A stretch of 64,000 bases of DNA from Holophagaceae bacterium (GTDB lineage Bacteria > Acidobacteriota > Holophagae > Holophagales > Holophagaceae), in contig JAJTBS010000003.1 in NCBI GenBank assembly GCA_021286765.1, forward strand, positions 186,001-250,000, given 5' to 3'. The translations under genes and the position numbers were made by a program. The notes under the pieces were generated by a model. It was given only the letters and a program-made list of their open reading frames with translations, did not search any database and had not been told where the DNA came from. This document shows, one piece after another, positions 1 through 9,494 of the stretch. Within the stretch, counting starts at the first letter, position 1. Every line of letters starts with the position of its first letter.

Positions 1-16
1 TTCTGGTGGAGGCTGC

Positions 17-1399
17 ATGTTTGTGAGCCTACGCTGCCGCGTGTTCTTCGATGAGACTGGTGTCTTCACTGAGATCCAGGTGATTTACACGCCCACAGGG
101 TGGCTGATGCCATTGGTGGAATATTTACTCGCCCACAGCCACACGCGGAGCCGGAACTGGATGGTCAAGGTGTGCCACGCCATGAGGCTGTTCCTGGAAT
201 ACATGGTTGCCAACCCCAACGAGAAGCGAACCTATCAGCTTTTCCAGAATTTTGCCCAGCGACTCTACACCGGCACGTTCAATCGGCAAACCGGCCTCGA
301 CCCTTCTTGGCTCTGCTGGAAACCCAGATCCCCTTCCGAGGCCGGCAGGATCATCTGCAACCTAACGAACTTCTGGAGGTGGTGGAATGCCCTGCATCCG
401 GCCGCAGCTGAAGTGAATCCTCTGTATGCGGGCAGTGGCTACGACCAGTTAGTCTCCGAGGCGGCCTACCAGTACCGGCGAGATCGGGCCTTCCTCGGCC
501 ACACGTGGAAGCCGCACTTGGATCCATCAGATTCGACCAGTTCCACGGGAGGTCATTTAGTCCAGGCTCGCAGAAAGAATAGGGTAGGGACCTCCAACCC
601 TCCGGCCTTCCCGGACGAAAGATTCATGGAGTTATTGACAGAGGGTTTCGTCGTCGGTGGCCGTCCAAATTTTCGGGACATGCTCATTACGTTGCTGCTC
701 CACGGGGCTGGTTTTCGTTACTCGGAACCATTCCATCTCTACTTAACCGATGTACTAATTAATCCGAAGAATCCCAAACAACTACTGGAAGTCCGAATTC
801 ATCAGCCCTCGGATGGGGACGCGCCGGAGGACCCGACATGGCTGGATGAGCGCGGCAACCTCAGGAGAGGCAATCGAACGACGTATCTCGCGGAGCGTTT
901 TGGCTTGGCTCCGCGGAACCTATTGTTGGACGGCCGCCGTGCCGGTTGGAAGGGCAGCCTTCTCGATGAAAACTCATATATGCGGGCCTATTGGTTCATT
1001 CCGAAGTTCGGTGAGGTATTTCTAACTCTTTGGTACCGCTACATGGAGCAGCTCGCGCAACTGGATCGTTCCCATCCCTTTGCCTGGGTCAACTTCACCC
1101 AGGAGCCTAAGGGCGGAATGTACACCATGGGGCAATATCGGCGGGCACATACCCGCGCCTGTCAGCGGATCGGGCTGGTGATCGGGAAGGAGGTCGGGAC
1201 GACGCCTCATGGGCATCGCCACGCCTATGGTCGTCGCCTGGTGGCAGGTGATTTTCAGCCCTCCGAAATCAAGATGTTCATGCACCACCATTTGCTGGAA
1301 TCGCAGGGTGTTTACACCACACCCACCCCAAAGCAGGTCATGGATGCCCTCGCGGAGGGGGCCGAACGACTCCATCAGATGTACAGGAGAGACCTGTGA
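17..1399 (+). CDS. gmtY: GmtY-like tyrosine recombinase (gamma-mobile-trio)
   Basis: A 460-residue tyrosine site-specific recombinase. The catalytic set is visible: Arg234 in GAGFRYSE, His398-Gly-His-Arg401 (HxxR box), a His cluster MFMHHH, and a candidate nucleophile Tyr433 in QGVYTT. The N-terminal half resembles a core-binding domain. An SD sequence GGAGG lies 4 nt before the ATG, which supports this start. The stop overlaps the GTG start of the next gene (GTGA), and the third gene follows with another overlap. Length, order and partners (about 460, 1000 and 220 residues) match the gamma-mobile-trio proteins GmtY, GmtZ and GmtX, described on defence-carrying islands of Gammaproteobacteria. 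Its expected role is island excision and integration. The family name rests on recall of the trio architecture, not on a search. Confidence 0.78.
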   Translation: MFVSLRCRVFFDETGVFTEIQVIYTPTGWLMPLVEYLLAHSHTRSRNWMVKVCHAMRLFLEYMVANPNEKRTYQLFQNFAQRLYTGTFNRQTGLDPSWLCWKPRSPSEAGRIICNLTNFWRWWNALHPAAAEVNPLYAGSGYDQLVSEAAYQYRRDRAFLGHTWKPHLDPSDSTSSTGGHLVQARRKNRVGTSNPPAFPDERFMELLTEGFVVGGRPNFRDMLITLLLHGAGFRYSEPFHLYLTDVLINPKNPKQLLEVRIHQPSDGDAPEDPTWLDERGNLRRGNRTTYLAERFGLAPRNLLLDGRRAGWKGSLLDENSYMRAYWFIPKFGEVFLTLWYRYMEQLAQLDRSHPFAWVNFTQEPKGGMYTMGQYRRAHTRACQRIGLVIGKEVGTTPHGHRHAYGRRLVAGDFQPSEIKMFMHHHLLESQGVYTTPTPKQVMDALAEGAERLHQMYRRDL

Positions 1400-4300
1400 A
1401 GAGGCCCACGAGAGTCTCACGGCTTCCCGAGTTCGAAGATTCCAAGACCCCTTGGCGCCAAAACGATCCAACCTTGGGCTGGATCCTCCGGGACTTTCCC
1501 CAGTTGGAGCCTTGGCGTGACTTGGCCATCAAGTGGTTCGCCACGCTAAAGGTGCTTTCACGGGACCCCCTTCAAGCCCTCTCCGTGTTTCTAGACCGTT
1601 TCATGGTCCAGCAGGGACTTCCGACAAACCCGGACATGATGTTGCGTAAGGAGACAACTATTCCAGATTTTTATGGAACGGCATGTCCTCGGAGCCGGCA
1701 TGGGGTTAAGTGGAACAACCACATTAGAGCTTTCTTGGAGTTCGTCCTTGCTGAGCGATACTCGCATCTCGATCCCATCACAGGCCTGAGGTCCCTCGAT
1801 ACTTCCTACTGGAACCCCGTACCCAAGCGAGACTTCAAGACCTTCGAGATCATCCCCGACCGGCCGAAGGGCCTCAATCGGACCACAGACCAGAATTTCG
1901 GCTGGGTCCAAGACAAGTACCCACAACTTGAACCTTGGAGGCTCCTATCGTCAGAATGGATCCAGGGACCGGGCGCGCAAAACGGAGGCATCGATAAGAA
2001 GCTTTGGTCACTCTCACTGTTCCTGGAACGCTACATCATCAGGCTGGGACTCCCTGTGGCCCCGCCCAGGCTACTCCAACGAAACATCCAGCTGCCTTCG
2101 TTCCTTGAAACGTGCTGCCCGAAATCAAGGATGGGTTTCGTAGTAAACAACTACGTCCACGACTTCTTGGAGTTCGTCCTGCTGAAGGAGTGCTCCGAGA
2201 AGGACGATTACGGCGATCTGGTCGTTTCCTCAGAATTCAAGAACCCGGTTCCGCGTGAACGGGCTTCTGGGAAGGCCGGACGTAGGGGCGAGACCAACAA
2301 AGTTCCTCTCCCCTACGGCTACATCACCCGCCTACGCCGTCAGCTCATCGGCGGTCAGGATTTTCGAGACTGGATCTGGGCGCAGCAGGCCCTCGGGACA
2401 GCGGAAGGGGCGAGTGGAACACCAGCACCCGACTGGTACCGTGTGACCTGGGACCAGATCGACAAGGACGATCCGGACTGCGTATGGCGAATCCGCAAGG
2501 TATGGACCGGTGAAATTCTCGAAATGTGGTCTCCGGTGCGCTGGGTGGCCCTTGCTTTTAAGCTCCTATTGCCCCTGCGGACGTTTCAGGTTCGCATGCT
2601 AGACAGCGGCGAGGGAGATACCTATAGGTACGATTCAGGAGATTGGGGGCTTAACTACGGCCCGCTGGCCGCGGGCCGACCCGGAGCCTCGGTTCACCAG
2701 GGCTTCCTATACCGCAGCTTAGAGCAAGACGGCACGGTCATGACGCAACTCTACGCCAACACCAACAAGACAGCTGACATCCTGAAGTCCGGAAATGAAA
2801 AGGGGTTTGTCTTCCCATGGATTGTATTTGGCGACCCGCTGGACGACGTATTCTATTGGGCAGAGAAACTCCGAAATTGGCAGGAAAAGTACAACCCTAT
2901 CTACCGCCTGACCTCCTGGACCGAGTTGGATGGTACGCGCATCCCAGGCAAGAGCGCTGCTCAACTCGCTGGTTACTCGGACACAGCCTTCCTTTTCAGG
3001 ATGCGAGAGGAATCGCCCGCCAAGCGGCAATTTCCGTTGCAAGAAACGGTGCTGGAAAACTGCTGGTTCCGCCTCCTCTTTGACTTCGAGGAGAGACTGG
3101 CCGGGGCGGGGGAGACACTCAAGAACGGTGGCCGGATCCGGTTCGTACCAGCGCCTGAGGAGCGTCGCAAGAAAAGCAATGCAACTAAGCACCCTCTTCA
3201 CAGCCTCCGGGTGAGCCTTATCACCGCTCTGGTCCTGGACGGGAAAGTGCCTATTGAGACCATGCAAAAGGTGGTTGGGCACAGTCGGTTGCTGATGACT
3301 ATCTACTATATCGTTCATGGCGAGACCATCATCAGGCTGTCGCTGGAGGAAGCTGCAAAAAAATTGGAGGCTAGCGCTGAAGCCTCCTGTGAGGAATTCC
3401 TGAAGAACACCGAAATGGAAGAACTCCTGAAAACCGCGATCTGCGTTGACCTGGAAGGAATAAAGGCCGCGATCGCAGTAGCTCCTGGAGAGAGACACCC
3501 GGTGGGTTGGATGATGATGGCGGATGGTTGCTGCCTGATGGGTGGAAACACCAGTCCGGCTGAGGGGAACGCTCAAATAGGCGGCTGCTACAACGGAGGA
3601 GCGGATATTCCTGGCACGGGGAACAGAAGTTTCGGCCCGGTTCCCGGAGGCCCCCGAAACTGCGTCCGATGCCGGTGGTTTGTAACCATGCCACAATACT
3701 TCTTCGCCCTCGTGAGGCGATTGAATAACCTCTTTTACGAAAAAGCCAAGGAGCAGGAACTGGTCCTGGGTTTGCACGAGACAAAGCGAGCCCTGGAGGC
3801 TGAACGGGTCGACGCCGAAAGAAGGACGAGCATTCCCTTCGATCGGGCCTATGAACTGGAAGGGATGGAACGAAGGTACGAATCTGCAGTGGCAAGGCTG
3901 GATGTGATCATTGCCAATATCTTTGCTTGTGTGAACTTGATCATTCGCTGCGAAATCGCATTGAACCAGCTACATGAGGGAATGGGCCTAGTCACGGTCG
4001 GCGGAGCGGCCGAGTTCCGCACCCGTATTGACGGTATCGATTCCGAACTTCTTCAACTCGCCCAGGTTTGTGAGGACCTGGAACTCTATCCAGACTTGCC
4101 CTCAATTCCCGATGCGGTGCTCCGCCGCGGTCAGATATTGGATATGGTGCTGATGTCCGAGGGGTTCAAACCTCTGTTCCTGACCATGACTCCGGAGCAG
4201 CAGAAGTCGAACGGCAACGCCTTCATGCGGGAACTGGCGAGGCGGGCGGATCCGGAGGACCCCATCCGAGGCAGAGTCAAGGTTGTGACGCTCATGGACC

Positions 4301-4437
4301 TGAAAATGAATCTTATGGAGCACTTGGGCTTCAGACTGGCTGACTGCCTGCCTCTAGGCTTGGTCTGCGAACCCATGGATACCGCCTACCCAATCAAGAT
4401 CAATACAAATGGGAGCAGGAATGTCCTCCACAACTAG
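1396..4437 (+). CDS. gmtZ: GmtZ-like large integrase (gamma-mobile-trio)
   Basis: A 1013-residue protein starting at a GTG inside the previous stop codon, with SD AGGAGA upstream. A tyrosine-recombinase core is visible: His602-Ser-Leu-Arg605, Gly-His629-Ser, and Tyr637/Tyr638 in TIYYIVHG. This is followed by about 375 extra residues with a Cys pair (Cys756, Cys759 in NCVRCRWF) and a helical, probably coiled-coil stretch. The N-terminus holds two tandem related segments, about residues 28-145 and 169-286. Both contain PQLEPWR, a LFLeR-like motif, CP(R/K)SR, an FLEFVL helix and NPVP(K/R), offset by 141-144 residues. The order after GmtY and the size match GmtZ. The likely role is a second recombinase acting with GmtY. 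The division of labour between the two cannot be read from sequence. Confidence 0.75.
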   Translation: MKRPTRVSRLPEFEDSKTPWRQNDPTLGWILRDFPQLEPWRDLAIKWFATLKVLSRDPLQALSVFLDRFMVQQGLPTNPDMMLRKETTIPDFYGTACPRSRHGVKWNNHIRAFLEFVLAERYSHLDPITGLRSLDTSYWNPVPKRDFKTFEIIPDRPKGLNRTTDQNFGWVQDKYPQLEPWRLLSSEWIQGPGAQNGGIDKKLWSLSLFLERYIIRLGLPVAPPRLLQRNIQLPSFLETCCPKSRMGFVVNNYVHDFLEFVLLKECSEKDDYGDLVVSSEFKNPVPRERASGKAGRRGETNKVPLPYGYITRLRRQLIGGQDFRDWIWAQQALGTAEGASGTPAPDWYRVTWDQIDKDDPDCVWRIRKVWTGEILEMWSPVRWVALAFKLLLPLRTFQVRMLDSGEGDTYRYDSGDWGLNYGPLAAGRPGASVHQGFLYRSLEQDGTVMTQLYANTNKTADILKSGNEKGFVFPWIVFGDPLDDVFYWAEKLRNWQEKYNPIYRLTSWTELDGTRIPGKSAAQLAGYSDTAFLFRMREESPAKRQFPLQETVLENCWFRLLFDFEERLAGAGETLKNGGRIRFVPAPEERRKKSNATKHPLHSLRVSLITALVLDGKVPIETMQKVVGHSRLLMTIYYIVHGETIIRLSLEEAAKKLEASAEASCEEFLKNTEMEELLKTAICVDLEGIKAAIAVAPGERHPVGWMMMADGCCLMGGNTSPAEGNAQIGGCYNGGADIPGTGNRSFGPVPGGPRNCVRCRWFVTMPQYFFALVRRLNNLFYEKAKEQELVLGLHETKRALEAERVDAERRTSIPFDRAYELEGMERRYESAVARLDVIIANIFACVNLIIRCEIALNQLHEGMGLVTVGGAAEFRTRIDGIDSELLQLAQVCEDLELYPDLPSIPDAVLRRGQILDMVLMSEGFKPLFLTMTPEQQKSNGNAFMRELARRADPEDPIRGRVKVVTLMDLKMNLMEHLGFRLADCLPLGLVCEPMDTAYPIKINTNGSRNVLHN

Positions 4438-5083
4438 CATTCATCCCGACAAGGTTCTGGATGCCCTGCTGTCGGCGCCACGCAGAGCCAACGTCAAGCG
4501 GACCCTTAACTCTCTCCACGATCTCTGTCGGAAGTACTATCAGGGGGGCTTCCGGAACTTCACTCTCGCATGCATTGGGAGGAAGGCAGAGCACGCCGGG
4601 TTGTTCAGCTATCGGAGTTTGTACAACAATAAAGCCCAAGCTTACCGAGATCTTATCCAGGCGTGGGCATCATACTCAGGACCATCTCAGGAGCTGCCTT
4701 CCAAGGTCCAGGCCCGGTACGATTTCTTGATGAAAATCCAAGACCCTGCTGTCCGGATTCTTGTACAGCAAGTTATTGCGGAACGGGACACTCTGAAGTT
4801 CGACATGAACCTTCTTAAGGGAACTACCCTCGGGACCATCGACATGCGTCCTTTGGGGGCGAACATCATCTCCGATCCTGAGAGCGGCCCCACGGCAGTC
4901 CTGATGCCGACTGCCCAATTGACTCCATCCGAGCGAAAGGCCCTCCTGTCGGCCATTTCGCCTAAATTCCTCGAAGGGGAAGGCTGGATCGAAGGGGAGC
5001 GTGGAGAGATTAAGGACAAGAGGACCACGCGTATCGTATTCGAAATGGGATTCTCTTCAGCAATCCGAAAGCTTCTGGGTTGA
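4421..5083 (+). CDS. gmtX: GmtX-like third protein of the gamma-mobile-trio
   Basis: A protein of about 220 residues that begins IHPDKVLDALLSAPRRANVKRT-like and is rich in helices, with no catalytic motif I can recognise. Two starts are possible: ATG 4409, or ATG 4421, which has a GGGAG sequence 6 nt upstream. I chose 4421. Either start overlaps the end of GmtZ, so the trio is translationally coupled. Position and size match GmtX, the small accessory protein of gamma-mobile-trio islands, whose molecular function I do not know. DNA binding to help the recombinases choose or order sites is plausible but is inference. The 168 bases that follow, up to the convergent helicase gene, hold no gene I can see. 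Confidence 0.7.
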   Translation: MSSTTSIHPDKVLDALLSAPRRANVKRTLNSLHDLCRKYYQGGFRNFTLACIGRKAEHAGLFSYRSLYNNKAQAYRDLIQAWASYSGPSQELPSKVQARYDFLMKIQDPAVRILVQQVIAERDTLKFDMNLLKGTTLGTIDMRPLGANIISDPESGPTAVLMPTAQLTPSERKALLSAISPKFLEGEGWIEGERGEIKDKRTTRIVFEMGFSSAIRKLLG

Positions 5084-5251
5084 ACCACTGAAGAGCAAAA
5101 AGGTTTCCTCGTGAGCACACTGTGCAATGACACCAATTTGATCGGCCAGGAACCGGTGGAGGCTCCGAGGAGGTGGTTCAAAACGCTCAAGGTCGAAAGA
5201 TTTGGTCTACCTATAAGAAATAGAAGGGTTCCATAAATCAGTTTTCGGCAA

Positions 5252-7156
5252 TCACGCGATGGTTAAGCTTTTCACTCCAGAATTTTTCAGAAGTTGATAA
5301 AGGGTCGCGATTTTCGTCCGTGTTCCACGCTGCGGACAGTATGTAAAGATGACGCGTTGTTTTGCTCTCGTGAACGCGACAAAGAAACCGGCTGTGGCCT
5401 CAATCTGATCATTGGAAAAACTCCACCATGCCCCATCATCCAATCCGACAAAAATAACACTGTGATATTCGAGTCCTTTGCTTTTATGAATCGTCATCAG
5501 CGGTATCGAATGATTTCCTTCGTAAGTATCCAAGGCCAGTGACCATCCGGGGCCCCTAGCTGACGATGCCAGAAGGTGTTCCGCAGCTGAGTCCAAGACT
5601 TTTTCGAGCCAGTCGCCTTGTCCATAGGCATGGTGAATAGCAATAAGCATGTTCCGATCGATAAAGTCTAGTATATCGTTCACAATTGATCGTGACGCCT
5701 CCTTCGATTTTGGCGAATTGGGGTGGGCTGATTTGAGTTTGAGAGCATATGCATCCAATTCCTGCGTAAGCCTGGCTTGGGAGACCTCGTCGTCCACCGA
5801 GATCCCGCGGATGGTGGCGAGTGTTCTCAAACATTCCGACCAGTGGCGGCCGGCCCGATTGGTCATGGCGAGTCGTAGAAACATGATGATCAGTTCAGAT
5901 GCGGTTTCTGTGAGCAAATCTTGGAGCGTGATCGACCCGACCATTCCGGATTCGTTGCGAAGAGGGATCCCCGCAGCTATGAACGCCGGTTTGAGCACGG
6001 CAGCATATTCGCTGGCCTTTTGCCGGACTAACAACACAAAATCGCGGGGACTGAGTGCATGAGTCCTCATTTCTGCCACGACGAAGGCCGCTAACTTCTT
6101 CGCCTCGATTTCTGGGGTCAAAAAATTCCATATTGCACAACTGTCGCCATCAATCGTACCCAAAGTCTTCGACACCGGCGCCACGGAGCGAGCATCCAAA
6201 GCCTGTGCTAATATATGCTGGATACGCACCAACTCAGGTGACGAACGATAGTTGTTGTAGAGCGGAATTCGTGTCGCCTCGAAGTCTTCATCATAGGCGG
6301 TGAAAGGATCGTCCATTGCCATGGCCCACCGCATGATCTGCTGTTTGTTGTCTCCAACGGCGGTGATCACGGTGTTCGTTCCGAGGAAGATGGTATGGAC
6401 AAGGTCATATTGAATCTGGGTCGTGTCCTGGAACTCGTCCATGAAAAGATGGGAATATGTCAGTCGAAGTGCAGTAGTTGCCATAGGATTCACTCGCAAC
6501 AATAGTTCTGCGAGTCGCCCGATCATGGGAAACGACAAGACGCTCTTTTTACCCTGGTGAAGAGACATTTGCCAGAAGCGATCTGCAGCCCATTGAGCAG
6601 GTGTTGGGTGTAACCATCCGTCCAGTGGTAGGGGAGACCCCACCAAGTGATGACGCTCGAAGGTATTTACCGATATCGCTTGGATGTCTGCAGAGGTTCC
6701 GACCGAGGCTGGAGGAGACCCGATCTGTCGAGAAAGAAAGTCACTGAATTGTCGATCACCGGGGAACATGATTTCGTAGTCGGGCCGAGGCCGCCAGATC
6801 TTGGGCAGTGCCTGGCCGAATCGGTCGATCAACCCTTTTGCAAAGGCGTCGAACGTCATTGAATCGAAGCGATCGGCTTGATTGCGATGACAACGCTGGC
6901 GAACGCGGTTAGCAAGGTTTGTTGCGGCATCACGTTTGAAACTGATTGCGAGGATGCGGCTTGGAGCAGGTGCTGCGCCTGTTTGAAGAAGATAAGCGGC
7001 GCGTTGTGCGAGCAGTTCCGTCTTTCCAGCGCCTGGGCCGGCAATGACAGAATAATTATCTATGGCGCGAACAACTTTGAGAGCATTCGCCTCGAGAGCG
7101 TCCACACCCACTGGTTTCCAATTCGCTGAGGGGATCCGTCGCGACAGGACCACCAC
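5252..7156 (-). CDS. UvrD-like superfamily 1 helicase paired with OLD nuclease (GajB-like)
   Basis: A 634-residue SF1A helicase with its motifs in order: Walker A AGPGAGKTELL (Gly40-Thr46), Walker B LFMDEFQDTT, motif III AVGDNKQQI, motif IV NNYRSS, motif V MTIHKSKGLEYHSV and motif VI VAFTRAKQRV. It starts 2 nt after the stop of the OLD-family gene, so the two are co-translated. A UvrD-like helicase directly after an OLD nuclease defines class 2 OLD loci and the Gabija anti-phage system (GajA then GajB). This copy is longer than the roughly 500 residues usual for GajB, so it may belong to a neighbouring OLD-helicase type. Expected role: sensing or processing DNA ends with the nuclease during phage infection (family knowledge plus inference). 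Confidence 0.85.
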   Translation of the reverse strand: MVVLSRRIPSANWKPVGVDALEANALKVVRAIDNYSVIAGPGAGKTELLAQRAAYLLQTGAAPAPSRILAISFKRDAATNLANRVRQRCHRNQADRFDSMTFDAFAKGLIDRFGQALPKIWRPRPDYEIMFPGDRQFSDFLSRQIGSPPASVGTSADIQAISVNTFERHHLVGSPLPLDGWLHPTPAQWAADRFWQMSLHQGKKSVLSFPMIGRLAELLLRVNPMATTALRLTYSHLFMDEFQDTTQIQYDLVHTIFLGTNTVITAVGDNKQQIMRWAMAMDDPFTAYDEDFEATRIPLYNNYRSSPELVRIQHILAQALDARSVAPVSKTLGTIDGDSCAIWNFLTPEIEAKKLAAFVVAEMRTHALSPRDFVLLVRQKASEYAAVLKPAFIAAGIPLRNESGMVGSITLQDLLTETASELIIMFLRLAMTNRAGRHWSECLRTLATIRGISVDDEVSQARLTQELDAYALKLKSAHPNSPKSKEASRSIVNDILDFIDRNMLIAIHHAYGQGDWLEKVLDSAAEHLLASSARGPGWSLALDTYEGNHSIPLMTIHKSKGLEYHSVIFVGLDDGAWWSFSNDQIEATAGFFVAFTRAKQRVIFTYCPQRGTRTKIATLYQLLKNSGVKSLTIA

Positions 7157-7158
7157 GT

Positions 7159-9141
7159 CTAATCCCTCCGTAAAGACTTGGCGATAAAGTTGAGAAGCTC
7201 CGTTAGCACACCCGGCATCTCCTTCTTTAAGTCTTTCCTCTTAATGTGCGTCAAGGCAGCTAGGTGCGTTGCCGGTTTGCTGTTGGTATAAAAATGATAG
7301 CGATAGCCAGGGAAAAGCTTCGAATAATCCTTGAACGGCCCGGTGTATAGCGCGAGTCCTGGCCCCGCGGTCCCGAGTACCACTTCTGATGCTTTATCGA
7401 CCGCCATCCTTGGGCCGCCCCTCTCGGGAATGAGTGCTTCGTACGCACTGGGGAATGCCTCTAGCATGGCTAGATCAAGGTCGAGCGGTGCTGAGAAATA
7501 CACCCCATACGGCTTAAGGGAATCTATCCAACCATTCAGTATCTTTCGATCCTCCGGATCCTGCCATGTGTGCATCCCTGCAAAAGCTTCGTCGGTCAAC
7601 ACACCGCTCTCGGTCATCAAGAGTTTGGCTTTGGGCGCACCAAATTCGATGAGCTTCTGGATCGCTGTCTTCACTCGCCCGAAACCTCCACCCTCACGCC
7701 CAAGGTCGAGATCCAGCAAGGTCGCGTATGGAATGCCTAATTGTTTTAGCAATCGCCAGAAATGCTGCACATGGCGACCACCTAGCGGGACAATGGCAAC
7801 GAAGGCTGGGTCAATCAGGAGATCAAGCGCCTCGGCCAGACGAGGTAAGACGATCCGCTCGGAATCACCTTCTACGAGCAGGACGAAACGGGAAAAATAA
7901 AGTTCAGGATAAGCGAGCATTGCACCACGAACGAACTTGGCAGCTTCTTCATTACCTATAGGTATCTCGATTCTTTTGACTGTCGAGACACGCGTTTTCG
8001 GATCGCAGCGGCAGTAACGGACTTCGTTGGGATTGACGCGGCTCAACACTGCCGGGGAGTGACTGGTGATGATTGCTTGGGCGCCACTCGCATCGGTAAG
8101 CGAGTGAATCTGGCGGATAATTCGGGCGAGGAAGAAGGGTGAAAGATGGTTTTCAGGCTCTTCCAAAGCGAAAATGGTGAGTGCAGGGATATGCAAATTA
8201 TCGTCGCGGAAGCCTTCAACCGTCCCGTTCACCACCTTGCGCTCGAGATCGAAAACAGCCGCAGCCAGAGCGAAGTAGAAAAGCGATTGCTGCCCATCGC
8301 TTAGGGCGTCGAGCTCACGCTCCTGTCCGTCGGGCCCATGCTCAAAGATTACGGCAATCTTGTTGACCACCTCCTCGAATCGACGACTGACTAGGCTGAG
8401 CCTGGGTTTCGAATCGATCACATCGTCGTGAAGGCCTGACCATCGCGCTTGCAGGGCCTTTCCGATCGCAGCAATCGCAGCTTCGCCCTCAAATGCAGCG
8501 GCAAGGTTTGTGCTGGTCTCTTTAACAGCCTCCTCTGTTGCGGGTGACCATTCGATTGCGCGGAGGAGGCGGGCAGCAAGCGCGCCGGCCGTTGCTCGTA
8601 CCTGAGCGGCCGCATCGCGACTGGCAGGTGTGTAGTAGAGCTGGATCAGACCGCGATCTGACGCCGAAACCGGGTGACACTTGTCCTCACTCGGATTATC
8701 TTCGACGGTGTCGACCCAGAATAACTCCTGCGTAACCTCGCCCTCGATCGTCCCATCGTCTTCCCATCGTGCTTCTAGGCGCATGCGGCAAGCCGGCGAT
8801 TTTCCTTCCCGTTCGATTTGCATATGACGGAACGACGGTGCAATGGTCTCCGGCGTTGCGGTACCGTCGGCCAGTTCGGGAAATTCGAGTAGCACGTCGA
8901 TGAAGAGGTCTTTGGCTTCACGGTTATCAGGATCCTCCTCCGCACTCGAGTGAAAATCCGAACGCAATACGGTGCGCTGCGCACGTGATACACCGAATAT
9001 TTTCCCCAATGCGTGGAGGAGTGCTGTCTTGCCCGCTGCATTCGGTCCGACGACGGCAGTGATCTCTGGGGAAAGAGAAACTGTGATCGGATTGGGGGCA
9101 AAACAACGGAAACCCGACAGTGATATAGATTCAATTCGCAC
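7159..9141 (-). CDS. OLD-family ATP-dependent endonuclease (class 2 OLD / GajA-like)
   Basis: A 660-residue protein with an N-terminal SMC/RecF-like ATPase: Walker A GPNAAGKT (32-39), signature LSDGQQS, Walker B IFALEEPENHL, and an H-loop-like ITSHSP. A C-terminal TOPRIM nuclease domain follows, with the acidic motif VLLVEGDSE and a DxD at LLDLDLG. The start is a GTG with a strong GGAGGG sequence about 8 nt upstream; no ATG is available near the conserved N-terminus. The helicase gene follows 2 nt after the stop. OLD proteins nick or cleave DNA under nucleotide control, and with a UvrD-like partner they form Gabija-like defence. All visible metal-binding and nucleotide-binding residues look intact, so the system is probably functional. 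Confidence 0.88.
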   Translation of the reverse strand: MRIESISLSGFRCFAPNPITVSLSPEITAVVGPNAAGKTALLHALGKIFGVSRAQRTVLRSDFHSSAEEDPDNREAKDLFIDVLLEFPELADGTATPETIAPSFRHMQIEREGKSPACRMRLEARWEDDGTIEGEVTQELFWVDTVEDNPSEDKCHPVSASDRGLIQLYYTPASRDAAAQVRATAGALAARLLRAIEWSPATEEAVKETSTNLAAAFEGEAAIAAIGKALQARWSGLHDDVIDSKPRLSLVSRRFEEVVNKIAVIFEHGPDGQERELDALSDGQQSLFYFALAAAVFDLERKVVNGTVEGFRDDNLHIPALTIFALEEPENHLSPFFLARIIRQIHSLTDASGAQAIITSHSPAVLSRVNPNEVRYCRCDPKTRVSTVKRIEIPIGNEEAAKFVRGAMLAYPELYFSRFVLLVEGDSERIVLPRLAEALDLLIDPAFVAIVPLGGRHVQHFWRLLKQLGIPYATLLDLDLGREGGGFGRVKTAIQKLIEFGAPKAKLLMTESGVLTDEAFAGMHTWQDPEDRKILNGWIDSLKPYGVYFSAPLDLDLAMLEAFPSAYEALIPERGGPRMAVDKASEVVLGTAGPGLALYTGPFKDYSKLFPGYRYHFYTNSKPATHLAALTHIKRKDLKKEMPGVLTELLNFIAKSLRRD

Positions 9142-9205
9142 CTAGTAAGCCCTCCTACGCACCACAATGCATTTGTTCGATGTGTAATACCCTAAGGGTC
9201 CCAAG

Positions 9206-9226
9206 ACAAATTAGCCCCTAATTTGT
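9206..9226. promoter_or_regulatory. Perfect palindrome in the divergent promoter region, candidate operator
   Basis: ACAAATTAG and CTAATTTGT form a perfect 9-base inverted repeat around CCC. It lies 65 bases from the OLD start and about 270 bases from the methyltransferase start. It could be an operator for a regulator of the divergent units. No dedicated regulator gene is visible in the island, so the receiver-like or recombinase proteins are possible binders. It has no T-run suited to termination. Confidence 0.4.
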
Positions 9227-9421
9227 TGAGAGTTGGGTAGGTCTAGGTTTAGTGAATCCGTGTACATGTCGCGCGATACGAAGCGATGTGCACGACCATA
9301 GTCCCCATGGATGCTCAGGCTCAACCAATATACGCACCTATTCCTGGCCAACCCTCGCAAGCCGACAGCTACCCTCAATGCTGCCCGCCCAGACCACCAA
9401 ACGGCTAGAATGAAGGAATCC

Positions 9422-9451
9422 CTGGCAGACTGACAGCATTGGATTTATAGT
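9422..9451 (+). promoter_or_regulatory. Candidate promoter of the methyltransferase operon
   Basis: CTGGCA (9422-9427) and TATAGT (9446-9451) are spaced by 18 bases and lie about 45 bases before the ATG at 9495. The -10 element is good and the -35 element is weak. This is a pattern match only. Confidence 0.35.
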
Positions 9452-9494
9452 AAGGGTCAAGTAAAACTTAGCTTTCCGAGTCCCGCAGGGCACA

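Larger units (their letters stand above)
9142..9494. other. Divergent intergenic region between the OLD and methyltransferase genes
   Basis: This 353-base stretch has no convincing gene. It separates two divergently transcribed defence-like units, so it must hold the promoters for both. It contains a perfect palindrome at 9206-9226 and a candidate promoter for the methyltransferase around 9422-9451. Small ORFs here lack ribosome binding sites and resemble nothing I recognise. Confidence 0.6.

Noticed and set aside
5294..5542. Plus-strand ORF within the helicase gene
   Set aside because: It is antisense to the conserved motif V-VI region of the UvrD-like gene.
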